Of a stretch of DNA of 64,000 bases, positions 29,897 to 39,605 are shown piece by piece. Source of the DNA: Alteromonadaceae bacterium BrNp21-10 (GTDB lineage: Bacteria; Pseudomonadota; Gammaproteobacteria; Enterobacterales; Alteromonadaceae); NCBI GenBank assembly GCA_030418115.1, contig JAUHQD010000003.1, positions 271,839-335,838 on the forward strand. Direction: 5' to 3'. Made by a program: the position numbers and the translations under genes. Numbering within the stretch: position 1 is the first letter of the stretch; each line of letters begins with the position of its first letter. The notes under the pieces are model-generated. The model did not search any database and was not told the DNA's origin. It saw nothing but the letters and a program-made list of their open reading frames with translations.

Positions 29897-31495
29897 TTAC
29901 AGTATGCCATTCACTATTGGTTCAAAGGCCGTCAGGCTATCCATTAACGCCGCATTACCTAAACCGTGTTGAGGAAAAGTACTGGCAAACTGACCTTGTT
30001 GCCCATGGAGTGCCATGTAATTAAGTAGCACTGTATCCACTAACAAGTTGACGTTATTTGCTGCAGGTGATGACGCAGTTTCTACCGAAGCATCGCTGCG
30101 CATATAACCAATTTGCTGATGCATGGCTTGTTGTTCTGGGCTAGCGCCGAGCAATTGAATCGTGCCGTTCGGGTTGTACACCATAAAAAACGATGCCGCA
30201 GTGGAGGAGTTATCACCGGTCCATACTCCTTTGCCACGGCCGTTAACCGAGTCATCTATCATGCCATTGCTGGCCACCGAGCCATCACTACAGACATACA
30301 TCATCAAGGGTAATCCGCGTCTGGCGGCATATTCTAAACAGGCGCCCATACAACGTCCGGCCCGCAAATCGCGTACTTCGCCGGTAGAGCGATCGCCAGT
30401 ATGATAATCAAAGCCACCCATAGTGATGGTGCCCGCACCGGCGTAACCGTTAACGACTAATTTCATTACCGAAGCGGTTTTGCGATACTCGCCATCACTG
30501 GCGAATTCTTCGGCGGTAAAAATGCCACCATCGCCAACAATGTCGGTGTCTAATTCTGGATTCAGTGTCGACGGGTCACCAAAGCGGTCGGCAATATCGG
30601 CACTCTTTACGTAACCACAGCGAACCAGATCTTTTACCACATCATCGGCACTTATTTCTGTACTCACTCGATTAAGCTTCAAATCACTAATACGCTGGAT
30701 AGATTCCATCACTGCCACGGAATCGTCTTGGCTTAATAGGCCGATCAGATCCCCGGTATCTACCAAGCCGGTGACATCTGATGGGCGGTCAATTTTAGTG
30801 GGGCGCGCGCCAGGATCGATCATCATCGCTGGTGCCATGGAATTACCACCGGAATCGGAACTGCGCGAACCAATTAAGGTTAATAACGAACCATCAGCCC
30901 CTGCTTTATTAATGCCGTACATCGGATTATGAGGATTATTGCCGGTGTCGTTTTCTGAGCGTGCAGGGATTACGGCGCCGTTAATATTAGCTCTATTGGC
31001 CGGGGATATACGTTCGAGCATACCCCGTAAAAACGCACTGTCGCTGTGAAAAGCTAAACCTAATTCGTTATTAATGAAGTCACTTAATCCGGTTTGTGGA
31101 TTGCTAATGGCGGGGCTCATGTCCCCGGGTAATCCCAGCTTGCTATAGCCGCCGGTGGTGAGAAAATCCAGCTGGCCTCCGCGTTTACCTACTAACACAT
31201 TAGAGCCAGAGATATTGGCGCCGCCGGCCAAATCAAACACAATAAAAGGAATTTTCCCAGCGCCTTGGGTGGCAATACCACAACTGCTTTTCAGAGCTTC
31301 TAAATCCGCGGATAAAGTAGCGTGGGCTTGGCGAGGATTGGCGAACAAGCTCAATACCGAACCGCCCATGAGCGTCGCAGCACCGGTACAAAAACCTTGG
31401 GCGATAAATTCGCGGCGGGTCATCGGCCGACTATGGTCGTTATGATAGAGCGGGGCATCCACATGCCTAGTTTTATTGCTACGGCGTATTAACAT
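29897..31495 (-). CDS. Tat-exported DUF1501-like protein
   Basis: This 532-residue protein has a twin-arginine signal (TRREFIAQGF at about 26-35, then a hydrophobic stretch, cleavage near QAHA). This indicates export of a folded protein. The body includes IPFIVFDLAGGANISGSN, GGFDYHTGD and a C-terminal NYMALHGQQGQF. This resembles DUF1501-type proteins (sulfatase-fold-like, often paired with cytochrome c-domain proteins). A GAGGTAA box supports the start. It is the last gene of a three-gene minus-strand arm with two heme proteins, so it probably works with them in the periplasm. Catalytic residues cannot be assigned. Confidence 0.6.
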   Translation of the reverse strand: MLIRRSNKTRHVDAPLYHNDHSRPMTRREFIAQGFCTGAATLMGGSVLSLFANPRQAHATLSADLEALKSSCGIATQGAGKIPFIVFDLAGGANISGSNVLVGKRGGQLDFLTTGGYSKLGLPGDMSPAISNPQTGLSDFINNELGLAFHSDSAFLRGMLERISPANRANINGAVIPARSENDTGNNPHNPMYGINKAGADGSLLTLIGSRSSDSGGNSMAPAMMIDPGARPTKIDRPSDVTGLVDTGDLIGLLSQDDSVAVMESIQRISDLKLNRVSTEISADDVVKDLVRCGYVKSADIADRFGDPSTLNPELDTDIVGDGGIFTAEEFASDGEYRKTASVMKLVVNGYAGAGTITMGGFDYHTGDRSTGEVRDLRAGRCMGACLEYAARRGLPLMMYVCSDGSVASNGMIDDSVNGRGKGVWTGDNSSTAASFFMVYNPNGTIQLLGASPEQQAMHQQIGYMRSDASVETASSPAANNVNLLVDTVLLNYMALHGQQGQFASTFPQHGLGNAALMDSLTAFEPIVNGIL

Positions 31496-31547
31496 GGGGT
31501 TACCTCGGGTATCGGCTTGCTGCTGGTTTGAATATTCATGGCGGTTA

Positions 31548-34025
31548 TCACTGTATTAACATCGCAGCGCTGCCTAGAGCGGCGGCACAAGTGCCTTTAA
31601 CCACGGTGCGAGTGTAAGTGGCATCACAACTGCTGCCACTACCGCATTGAGTTAAACGGTCGATTAATGCATTAAGTTCATCGCGCACTGCTTGTTGTTG
31701 CGGCTGACTAACGAGTTCGCTACCTAAGGTGCGATTCACTAAAGGGTCGAGGATCAGGTTTCTATCCTGAGACTCAAAAGCACTATTTGCAGCTTCACTA
31801 AAATCAAAGCCGTTAAAGTAACTGCTACGTAAGTTAGTGTTTTCCACTAATTGGTCACAGTACTTGATCGCAAGTTGGGTGATCGCCATTTGATTGGCCG
31901 CCACAAAACTGTTGAGTGCGGTTACTGTCGGTAGTTGTTGTTGCAAAGCCTGATAGGTACTCTGTACTTGCGAGTTGGTTTGCGGCACATCGGTAATAGC
32001 CGACATCGAGGCATTTATTTCAGCAAAGTTGCGCATGCCAATACGCGCTTGGGGGGCTAAATCTTGTGGACTTGCCGGTGTTGGCGGTTCGGCTTCTACC
32101 CGCACATTAGATTGATCATGTAGTTGCTCAAAGGTTAGGAAAAATTCATCCAATGACGGGCCTTTTTCCAGAGCAATTAAAGCACCAAGGCGTGATAACG
32201 ATTGGCCACTGCCGTTGATGTAAGCACTATTATTCAGGCTGACATTCAGATTTTTGAATACTTGGCCGACATTGGGCTCGCGACCGTTAATGCCAATGCG
32301 CATGCCTGCCAATGGTATGGACTGTAAGGCATTACTAAAATCGCTACTGTCATCATTGAGATTAATAAAAAACGGATCACTAAATAAGTAGCTGTAATTA
32401 TCAAACTGGCTGACTTCGAGCACCACATAGCTTTGTGGTACATCGATAATCTCGCCGATGCCAAATAGTAGGAAGAATTTTTGACCAACGCCAACATCAA
32501 AGTTTTGTGCGATTTGTTCACCGCTAAGCACGCGGTTATGGATGGCGACCATTCTAAAGGTGCCGGCCCAAGGAATATCGCCGGAGACCTCATTACCTAG
32601 CACTAAGGCGAAGCTATCATCCCATTCATTAAGATTACCAATGTCAGTGCTATCGCTATCGCCAGTGAATTGGCCGTTGACGTAAATCTGTCTACCGTTA
32701 ACCGGATCAAAATTCACCACTACATGTTGTAAGGATGATTGTAAATCCTCATCGGCGGTGGATAGCGCTGGTTGGCCATTGCTATCTGTGGTGCTGCTAC
32801 GATGTAAAAAATTGTAGTTGTATAGAGTTTGCCCCAAGGTGAAGTTACGGGATTGACTGCCCCCCGAGTAACTGACAATCCGAGCTGGACCTTCTTGGGT
32901 GACATTAGCGGGGATAACCCAAGCTTCAATGGCATATTCGCCGGTGGCGGTAATTAAATCATGGAGTTTTTTACTATTCGTGGTGGAGCCCTGGGCTTTA
33001 CCATTTTGTAACTGAATACCCCAGCCGCCAACCCAACTGACATCGCCATTTAAAGTTAAGTCGAGTGCAGGCTCAACACCGCTGGTATCAAAGGCGGTGA
33101 CGCCACTACCGGTTTTAAATTCCCATTTGGCAATCACCGCGCTTTCAAAACGGCCACCACCGCTAGCTAAGGTGCCATCGGTGAGGGTGAGCGCATGGCT
33201 ACTGATAATATCGTCGGCCAACTGGGTTACATCGATAGCATCGGCAATAGTTTGAATCGCAGCAGCCATATCTGCCGCATTGCTGTTGCAATCACTCCAA
33301 CAATTGTGAAATTCACTGGCTAAACGCACCACTAAACGGGAATTAAAGGGCTGGTCTAAATCTATTTTATCTTTGGCCGCGGTATAGGCTTCGGCGACGT
33401 TGCTACTAGCAATGTAGGGAGCAATGGGGATAGTCGCGGTGTTGTTATGGCAACCTGCACAATAGGTATGTAATAAAGGATAAAGGTTATCGGCGAACAG
33501 GCTGCTATCGTCTGGTAAGTTTTTACTAGACCCAGGGACTTTGGCTTGCGGTGCCTGTAATTGGATCACATTGCCTTGCTGCTCAGTGCCAACCCAGTTG
33601 TTGATCCAAGTGATCATAATATCGGCACAAGCTTGGTTACTGGTTAGCCAGCAATGATGGCCGCCACTGACTTTACTCACTAGGGTTGATTGCGAAGGAT
33701 CGGATAAATTGACCAACGGATTGGCGGCGGCATAAGCCTGATTAATATCATCATTACGCACAAATTGCGGTGATTGCCCTTGTTGCACATGACATTCGCC
33801 ACAGCGGTTGGTAGGAGCAATGTTATCCCAAAGCGCTAATTTAAATTGTTGCACATCTTCGGTGACAGCTGCTGGACCAGAATAGGTAATTGGTCCAGTG
33901 TCTACCGGCGGCGGAGTGGGAGTTGCCACTACTTCTGTTTTACCGCCACCACAGGCGGTTAATAGGCTAAGCGCCAAGCTAAAGCCCAAGGTGCGAAACG
34001 ATAATTTGTTAGAAAGTGTCAACAT
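31548..34025 (-). CDS. Di-heme c-type LamG lipoprotein with duplicated heme module
   Basis: This 825-residue lipoprotein has lipobox LLTAC (Cys25). Two copies of a module of about 75-80 residues follow. Each has a CxxCH heme motif (CGECH 75-79; CAGCH 189-193), then an AYxAA segment and an H-C-W or H-N-C-W box (123-126; 240-243). A LamG/concanavalin-like domain spans about 285-510. The C-terminal part is long and unassigned. The ATG at 34025 comes one base after the stop of the upstream gene, implying translational coupling. It is likely an envelope electron-transfer or sugar-recognising protein. The function is unknown. Confidence 0.7.
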   Translation of the reverse strand: MLTLSNKLSFRTLGFSLALSLLTACGGGKTEVVATPTPPPVDTGPITYSGPAAVTEDVQQFKLALWDNIAPTNRCGECHVQQGQSPQFVRNDDINQAYAAANPLVNLSDPSQSTLVSKVSGGHHCWLTSNQACADIMITWINNWVGTEQQGNVIQLQAPQAKVPGSSKNLPDDSSLFADNLYPLLHTYCAGCHNNTATIPIAPYIASSNVAEAYTAAKDKIDLDQPFNSRLVVRLASEFHNCWSDCNSNAADMAAAIQTIADAIDVTQLADDIISSHALTLTDGTLASGGGRFESAVIAKWEFKTGSGVTAFDTSGVEPALDLTLNGDVSWVGGWGIQLQNGKAQGSTTNSKKLHDLITATGEYAIEAWVIPANVTQEGPARIVSYSGGSQSRNFTLGQTLYNYNFLHRSSTTDSNGQPALSTADEDLQSSLQHVVVNFDPVNGRQIYVNGQFTGDSDSTDIGNLNEWDDSFALVLGNEVSGDIPWAGTFRMVAIHNRVLSGEQIAQNFDVGVGQKFFLLFGIGEIIDVPQSYVVLEVSQFDNYSYLFSDPFFINLNDDSSDFSNALQSIPLAGMRIGINGREPNVGQVFKNLNVSLNNSAYINGSGQSLSRLGALIALEKGPSLDEFFLTFEQLHDQSNVRVEAEPPTPASPQDLAPQARIGMRNFAEINASMSAITDVPQTNSQVQSTYQALQQQLPTVTALNSFVAANQMAITQLAIKYCDQLVENTNLRSSYFNGFDFSEAANSAFESQDRNLILDPLVNRTLGSELVSQPQQQAVRDELNALIDRLTQCGSGSSCDATYTRTVVKGTCAAALGSAAMLIQ

Positions 34026-34026
34026 C

Positions 34027-35262
34027 TTAGTTGCCCTTACAATAATTGGCAGTATCGGCAAACACCTGCTTCATGGCGTAATTATTGGCCTTAAAATTAC
34101 CGACCATTTGCTCAACTTGATGGCGGTCTTCGGTATTTTCTGGCTCACGTAAGCACACATTATTAAACACTTTTTTGACCTGACATTGAGCAAAGGCGAC
34201 GCTGTTGGCTAACTCCTCCCCCATGGATTTCGCACCGCTACCTTGGCCGGGTAAATCCGCAGCCCAGCCTAGTATGGCGTTTTTACCGACGCGCCAATAG
34301 TTTTGCCATTGGTCATTTTCGGTAATGTAGCCATGAATAAAGTTATTGGCGTTGATCAGATATTTGCCTTGTACTTGCGTGCCGGTATCTGCATTGGTTT
34401 GACCGGCAGCGTTGTATTGAAGAGCACCGTTATCGGTATCATCCTGATATTCAAAATTGTAGTAAGCAAAAGACTGGGCTAAGGGGTCCATACCCGCATG
34501 GCAGCCAACACAAGAGTTGAGGAAGATGCGACTATCGCCGCCGGGACTACGGCTAACATCTTGTCGAATACGATCTGGAATGCGGCTGGTATCTTTTAGG
34601 GCTTCTAAATCCGTACACAGGTGATTCATTAAGGTAAAACGGAACATCGCGCGGTTAGTACCATCAATAAAAAACGCCTTGGCGGCGGCTCGGCTAGTCA
34701 TCACACCCGCGGTAGCGCTTGCGGGTAAACCGGTCACTGCCGATTGTGTGCCGGCTACCAGATATTCTTGTAAGTCGATATTTTGCTGTTCAAGTTCTTC
34801 GTAGTGGCGATTGTTATTCGTGGCATAGGCTGGCAAACCTAAACTGCTGTCGCCGGTATACAAAATATCGCCGCTGAGCAACAAACGAAAATCAATATCA
34901 TCGCGGATCATGCCGATGACGGTGGCAGTGTAATCATTGAGTGGGGCGAAAGTTTCAGCGGTCTCATTGGTCCAAGGAGTGATCCAATTTTTTAAGGTGA
35001 CGTTATAAAAAGCAGGATCTTGCATGGCCAAATAGGCAGCTTGTTGTACGTCCCCATTTTCAATATGGGTTGTCATGGCATCCAGCACAGCGGCGCTGGG
35101 GGGAATGCCCGTAAGGCGGTCATGCATCTGTTTGGCTTGTTCTCTGGGGCCCGCTTGTACCAGCAATGAAAAGCTCAACAGCATTAGCAGCATGAGCGAA
35201 TGGCCTAGCATTCTGCGCGTGTTTAAAGGCTTGTGGTTTGCCTGCTGATGGTTCAACTGCAT
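34027..35262 (-). CDS. Mono-heme DUF1588-like periplasmic protein
   Basis: This 411-residue protein has a signal sequence (hydrophobic 22-36, cleavage near VQA-G). One heme motif lies in SCVGCHAGMDPLAQSFAYYN (250-269). That fits the DUF1588/DUF1592 group, where a CxxCH is followed by M-D-P and F/Y-E-N-F. DUF1588-type proteins often pair with DUF1501- or DUF1552-type partners, matching the gene order here. The ribosome-binding site is odd: GGGAG almost touches the ATG. It is the first gene of the minus-strand arm. Confidence 0.6.
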   Translation of the reverse strand: MQLNHQQANHKPLNTRRMLGHSLMLLMLLSFSLLVQAGPREQAKQMHDRLTGIPPSAAVLDAMTTHIENGDVQQAAYLAMQDPAFYNVTLKNWITPWTNETAETFAPLNDYTATVIGMIRDDIDFRLLLSGDILYTGDSSLGLPAYATNNNRHYEELEQQNIDLQEYLVAGTQSAVTGLPASATAGVMTSRAAAKAFFIDGTNRAMFRFTLMNHLCTDLEALKDTSRIPDRIRQDVSRSPGGDSRIFLNSCVGCHAGMDPLAQSFAYYNFEYQDDTDNGALQYNAAGQTNADTGTQVQGKYLINANNFIHGYITENDQWQNYWRVGKNAILGWAADLPGQGSGAKSMGEELANSVAFAQCQVKKVFNNVCLREPENTEDRHQVEQMVGNFKANNYAMKQVFADTANYCKGN

Positions 35263-36138
35263 ACTCCCGAATTCATGACAGAGATTAGTTCATATTCATT
35301 AAAGAGGGTTTTAGCCGTTAAATAAATATAATAAATGAGTGGTGTGTTTGTATTCTGATACCTAACTCGTGCCGTCATTCATTATTGAAAAATTAAAAGC
35401 GAATGGCACCAATGACGTTAAAAATTCAATTCAAAGTGAATGAAACGCTTGGCTGAAAGGCAATTTTCAGGCCATGGGTATTAGGCTCGAATTCTAAAAC
35501 TGGCATTTGGACGTTAGTGGCAGCGATGTTGTTCATGGTTTTATAAAACTAATTATGGCCAGTCATTGACCCACCTATAGGGCGTTGAGGGAATTTCGAA
35601 TAAGTTAAACAGGCACAATAATTGACTCATACTTAATAATTACTGACTCATCTATACGGAGTAAATGACTAGCTTCTGAATTGTTATGTGGTGAGCGCAG
35701 CGATTAATTAAGGAATTTCCAGCTATTTTTGTTACCAATTAGCGACATGAGAACAAGGCCCTATTGCCTATTCTTATCTGAATGCCAAAAAGTCTAGGTA
35801 ATTTAGCGGTTTAGTAATTGAAATCAGCTTATTACAGATGTTGGCAGAAACAGACATTGAAATTTAGCCTATTATTTTTTAAACATTATTAGTTATTTAC
35901 ATATATCCAAAATGACTATCCTAGGTACAGGCTCAACTATTCTCAAAGGTATTAATTGTTATTCCTAATGATTAACTACGGTCTTGCCGCATTCTGCCCA
36001 ACCTGAAACTATATTATTCAGCAAAAGTGCCGATTGTCTGTTCCGGTCGACACTTTTTAGTAGTTAAAGAGCTTGTTAGGCTAATTGATTGTTTTTCTAA
36101 CAAAATTGTTTGTTCTCGCTAACCGAGTAATGGAATTA
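35263..36138. other. Long divergent control region of the heme/TonB gene cluster
   Basis: About 880 bp without a recognisable gene separate the two arms of the cluster. Three related short motifs lie within 100 bp: TGACCCACCTATAG (35567-35580), TGACTCAT (35623-35630) and TGACTCATCTATACGG (35644-35659). They are possible operators. A terminator-like inverted repeat lies at 36023-36057. The region is AT-rich and large enough for divergent promoters and a small RNA, but I cannot show either. Confidence 0.4.
36023..36057 (+). repeat. Terminator-like inverted repeat in the leader of the HzsA-related gene
   Basis: AAAAGTGCCGA (36023-36033) pairs with TCGACACTTTT (36047-36057) with one mismatch and a 13-base loop, followed by TTAG. 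It stands about 80 bases before the HzsA-related start. It could end a short upstream transcript or act as an attenuator of the operon. Confidence 0.5.
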
Positions 36139-38850
36139 ATGACGATAAACCGATTTGACATCCTGTCCATTGTTATTGGGCTGTTGGTCTTGCAAGGTTG
36201 TGGCACCGAACAGGTGGTCAGTACCGAGCAAGTGGCTGACCCTGTGGTAATCGAGGTGCCTATTGCGTTTATTAAACGACCTTTGCCGTTGGATGAAAAT
36301 GGCGTTCCAGTGGTCAAAACTCTTCGCCAACTGAACGATTTTGTCCCCGGCGCCGCGCTATATATTAAACAACGTGCTTCAGCCACCGCGCCAGAAATCA
36401 ATATTAGTCACCGCGCTTTTCATGAAGTGAGCGAAGAGGCCGACCCTGCTACAGAGTTGGTATCTGATTACGATATTAAAGATTTACATGCCTCCTACGA
36501 TGGTAGCCGCTTGTTATTTGCCATGCGCGCCCCCGAGATTGAAGGCGCTGATGACGATGAGCAGCCCACATGGAATATTTGGCAATACGATCGCAGCAAC
36601 GATGAGCTCACGCGTATTATTGCCTCGGATACTATTGCTGAAATTGGCCAGGATGTTGCGCCGGTATTTTTGGCTGATGGTCGCATTGTTTTTAGTTCAA
36701 CCCGCCAACAGGATAATCAAGCAATATTGTTAGACGAGGGCAAGCCCCAATATCAAGCCCTTGAGGAAGGCAGAGACGAAACTGCCTCGGTACTGCATAT
36801 CATGAATGCCGATGGCAGCGATATTCGTCAATTGTCATTTAATCAAAGTCACGACCTAGACCCAATGGTGATGACCAACGGTAAAATTCTCTTTAGCCGT
36901 TGGGATCAAATGAGTGGCGACAAAGGCATTCATCTTTATCAAATGAATGCGGATGGCAGTGGTTTGGAAATTGTTTATGGTCGTCATAGCCATCAACAAG
37001 CCCCACGTCCTGAAAATGTACATTTTGTGAATAGCCAAGAGCTAGCCGATGGTCGCATATTAACGGCTATGGTGGCCGATGAGAATGATCGTCTCAGTGC
37101 TGAATTTAATGCCATTGATATCAGTAATTTTACCGATGTAGATCAGCGCTCGAGCAATGGTAATGGCAGCACCGCACAAGAAAATATATTGTTCGATAAC
37201 CTCGCTATCGATGGCAGCATTTCTCTTGGTGGCCGCTTTAGTGCGGTCTATCCATTATGGGATGGAAGTCAGCGTTTGATTTTTAGTTGGAGCCAGTGCC
37301 GAGTATACGATCCTGAATCAACACCAGTAGTAATCGACCCTGAAACACCAGTCACAGACACCCGCAAAATACTCCCATGTAACGCTGAATTATTGGCCGT
37401 CGAGGGTATTGAAGAAGCGCCGTTGTTATATGGCCTATGGATGTATGACCCACTGGAAAATACTCAGCTAGCGTTAAGCGTACCCGTTGAAGGGATTGCC
37501 TATACTGAAGTGGTCGCCATGGAATCACGGCCTTATCCCGCAGACCCTAGCACTGCCGAAGGTTTTGATAACGAACTCGCCGAGATGGATCAAGGAGTTA
37601 TCCATATTCGTAGTGTTTACGATATGGGCGGAGTGGACACCAGCCCTACTGGTATTGCCAATTTAGCCGACCCCCAGCAATTTAATAGTAGTCAACGCAG
37701 TGCGCGTTTTTTGCGCATCACTAAAGCGGTGTCTATGCCAGACCGTGAGACTCGAGATTTTGATAACAGCGCTTTTGGTGTTAGTCGCAATCAATTGATG
37801 CGCGAAATTATTGGTTATGTGCCGGTAGAGCCCGATGGCTCCGTGAAATTTTCGGCACCAGCGCGAGTGCCGCTTGCCTTAAGTATTGTGGATGCCAATG
37901 GTCGACGCATCGGTGAGCGCCATCAAAACTGGTTACAAGTAATGCCCGGTGAAGTGAAAACCTGCAATGGCTGCCATACTCGGGACAGTCAATTACCCCA
38001 CGGCCGTTTAGATGCAGAAGCGCCATCGATTAATTTTGGTGCACAAAGCACTGGTATCCCTTTCCCTAATAGCAACCCCGCGATGTTTGCCGATATGGGT
38101 GAAACCATGGCCGAAGTCGCTAGCCGCATTAACGGACTCGCTTACCTTAACCCCAACATCGTATTTAGTGATTATTGGACCGACCCAGCACTGGCTGAAG
38201 TCGACCCCTCAGTCAATTACGCCTATGCTGATTTATCAACTCCGCCGCCGATGACTAATGCTTGTGCGCTGCAATGGACCAGCTTGTGCCGAATCGTGAT
38301 TAATTTCACTGACCATATTCAACCCATTTTTAACCTAACGCGGGAAGTACTCGATGAAGATGGCGTTACGGTATTGGTAGACAATACTTGTACTGGTTGC
38401 CATAGCCTAATGGATGCGGATTCCGTGGTGCAAGTACCTGCAGGTCAGTTGGACTTAAGTGCGGTTCCTTCTAATGACGATGCCGATCAATTAATGAGTT
38501 ACCGCGAATTATTACGTGGTGACAATGAACAAGAAATTATCGAAGGTGCGTTGATTGACCGTCTAATTGAAGTATTTGATGGTAATGGCAACCCAGTCTT
38601 TGAGACCGATGAAGAAGGTGAGTTGATCCTAGATGCCGAAGGTAATCCCATTCAAGTGTTAACCACAGTAAGAGTGAATGCCTCGATGTCGAGTAATGGT
38701 GCCAATAGCAGTAATAGATTTTTTAGTCGTTTTACAGCGCAAGGTAGTCATGCAGGATTGTTATCACCAGCAGAATTAAAACTGTTATCTGAGTGGTTGG
38801 ATATTGGCGCTCAGTACTATAACAATCCATTCGATGCGCCGGTGAACTGA
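36139..38850 (+). CDS. HzsA-related di-heme lipoprotein with TolB-like propeller
   Basis: This 903-residue protein has a lipobox LQGC about 21 residues in. The N-terminal half has TolB/WD40-like repeats (LHIMNADGSDIRQLS, LYQMNADGSGLEIV, and DGRIVFSSTR). The C-terminal half carries two heme motifs, CNGCH at 609-613 and CTGCH at 751-755. This layout matches proteins annotated as HzsA-related after the alpha subunit of hydrazine synthase. There is no sign of the anammox enzyme's partners, so hydrazine synthesis is not implied. The start at 36139 has GGAA close upstream; ATG 36130 is an alternative. It opens the plus-strand operon, and the next start overlaps its stop (TGATG). Confidence 0.72.
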   Translation: MTINRFDILSIVIGLLVLQGCGTEQVVSTEQVADPVVIEVPIAFIKRPLPLDENGVPVVKTLRQLNDFVPGAALYIKQRASATAPEINISHRAFHEVSEEADPATELVSDYDIKDLHASYDGSRLLFAMRAPEIEGADDDEQPTWNIWQYDRSNDELTRIIASDTIAEIGQDVAPVFLADGRIVFSSTRQQDNQAILLDEGKPQYQALEEGRDETASVLHIMNADGSDIRQLSFNQSHDLDPMVMTNGKILFSRWDQMSGDKGIHLYQMNADGSGLEIVYGRHSHQQAPRPENVHFVNSQELADGRILTAMVADENDRLSAEFNAIDISNFTDVDQRSSNGNGSTAQENILFDNLAIDGSISLGGRFSAVYPLWDGSQRLIFSWSQCRVYDPESTPVVIDPETPVTDTRKILPCNAELLAVEGIEEAPLLYGLWMYDPLENTQLALSVPVEGIAYTEVVAMESRPYPADPSTAEGFDNELAEMDQGVIHIRSVYDMGGVDTSPTGIANLADPQQFNSSQRSARFLRITKAVSMPDRETRDFDNSAFGVSRNQLMREIIGYVPVEPDGSVKFSAPARVPLALSIVDANGRRIGERHQNWLQVMPGEVKTCNGCHTRDSQLPHGRLDAEAPSINFGAQSTGIPFPNSNPAMFADMGETMAEVASRINGLAYLNPNIVFSDYWTDPALAEVDPSVNYAYADLSTPPPMTNACALQWTSLCRIVINFTDHIQPIFNLTREVLDEDGVTVLVDNTCTGCHSLMDADSVVQVPAGQLDLSAVPSNDDADQLMSYRELLRGDNEQEIIEGALIDRLIEVFDGNGNPVFETDEEGELILDAEGNPIQVLTTVRVNASMSSNGANSSNRFFSRFTAQGSHAGLLSPAELKLLSEWLDIGAQYYNNPFDAPVN

Positions 38851-39605
38851 TGTTTTATCGCATACGTTTTTCCCTCATCCTATGTTGTCTTACCTTGCTA
38901 TATGCAGCGTTCACTAAAGCCGACGACGATCTTTTACAAGTACAAATAGCCGAGCCCTTTATTGAACTACATTCTGGCCCGGGCCGTGGCTATCCGGTTT
39001 TTCATGTGGCACCTAAGGGCGATTGGGTCAGCGTACTAAAACGTAAAACCAGCTGGTTTAAAGTGCAAACCGCAGACGGTATGCAAGGCTGGGTTAAGCA
39101 AGATGCTTTGCAACAAACCTTAGCCGCTAATGGCGAGCCGGTCAGCATTAATACCGGTAGTTTTGTCGATTACCAACAACGTGATTTTGAATTAGGTGTG
39201 GCTGGCGGTCTGCTGGAAAATGTCACCGCACTGACGGTATCCGCGGGTTGGGTACTGACCGAAAATATTGCCACCGAAATGAGTTTTACTCAGGCCTTAG
39301 GGGATTTTTCCGAGAATCGTTACGGGCTACTGAGTGTTCGTCATACCCCTTTTCCCGAATGGCGAATTTCGCCTTTTATCAGCTTTGGTGTAGGACAACT
39401 TCAAACCAAACCTAAAGCTAATCTAGTGCAATCAGGTGATGCCACCCGCACCAGCGATGTATTGAGCGTGGGCGCGGGTAGTCGTTTTTATTTGGCGCGA
39501 AATTTCGTGGTCAATTTGGAATACAAACAAGTGTTAGTACTTACTGACCTTGATACTCATGAGGAGTTAGAGCAATGGCAGCTCGGATTCAACGTTTATT
39601 TTTAA
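38850..39605 (+). CDS. SH3-domain and outer-membrane beta-barrel protein
   Basis: This 251-residue secreted protein has a signal peptide (cleavage near TKA-D). A bacterial SH3 domain covers about residues 30-90, with IELHSGPGRGYPVFHVAPKG and SWFKVQTADGMQGWV. A beta-barrel-like C-terminus follows, with alternating strands and a final LGFNVYF, an aromatic terminal residue typical of outer-membrane proteins. SH3 domains of this type often bind peptidoglycan, which would tether the barrel to the wall. It overlaps the next gene by 31 bases. Confidence 0.72.
   Translation: MFYRIRFSLILCCLTLLYAAFTKADDDLLQVQIAEPFIELHSGPGRGYPVFHVAPKGDWVSVLKRKTSWFKVQTADGMQGWVKQDALQQTLAANGEPVSINTGSFVDYQQRDFELGVAGGLLENVTALTVSAGWVLTENIATEMSFTQALGDFSENRYGLLSVRHTPFPEWRISPFISFGVGQLQTKPKANLVQSGDATRTSDVLSVGAGSRFYLARNFVVNLEYKQVLVLTDLDTHEELEQWQLGFNVYF

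Noticed and set aside
36139..38850. Hydrazine synthesis (anammox) activity
   Set aside because: Only the family resemblance of one subunit is present, and no beta or gamma subunit or anammox partner gene is seen.
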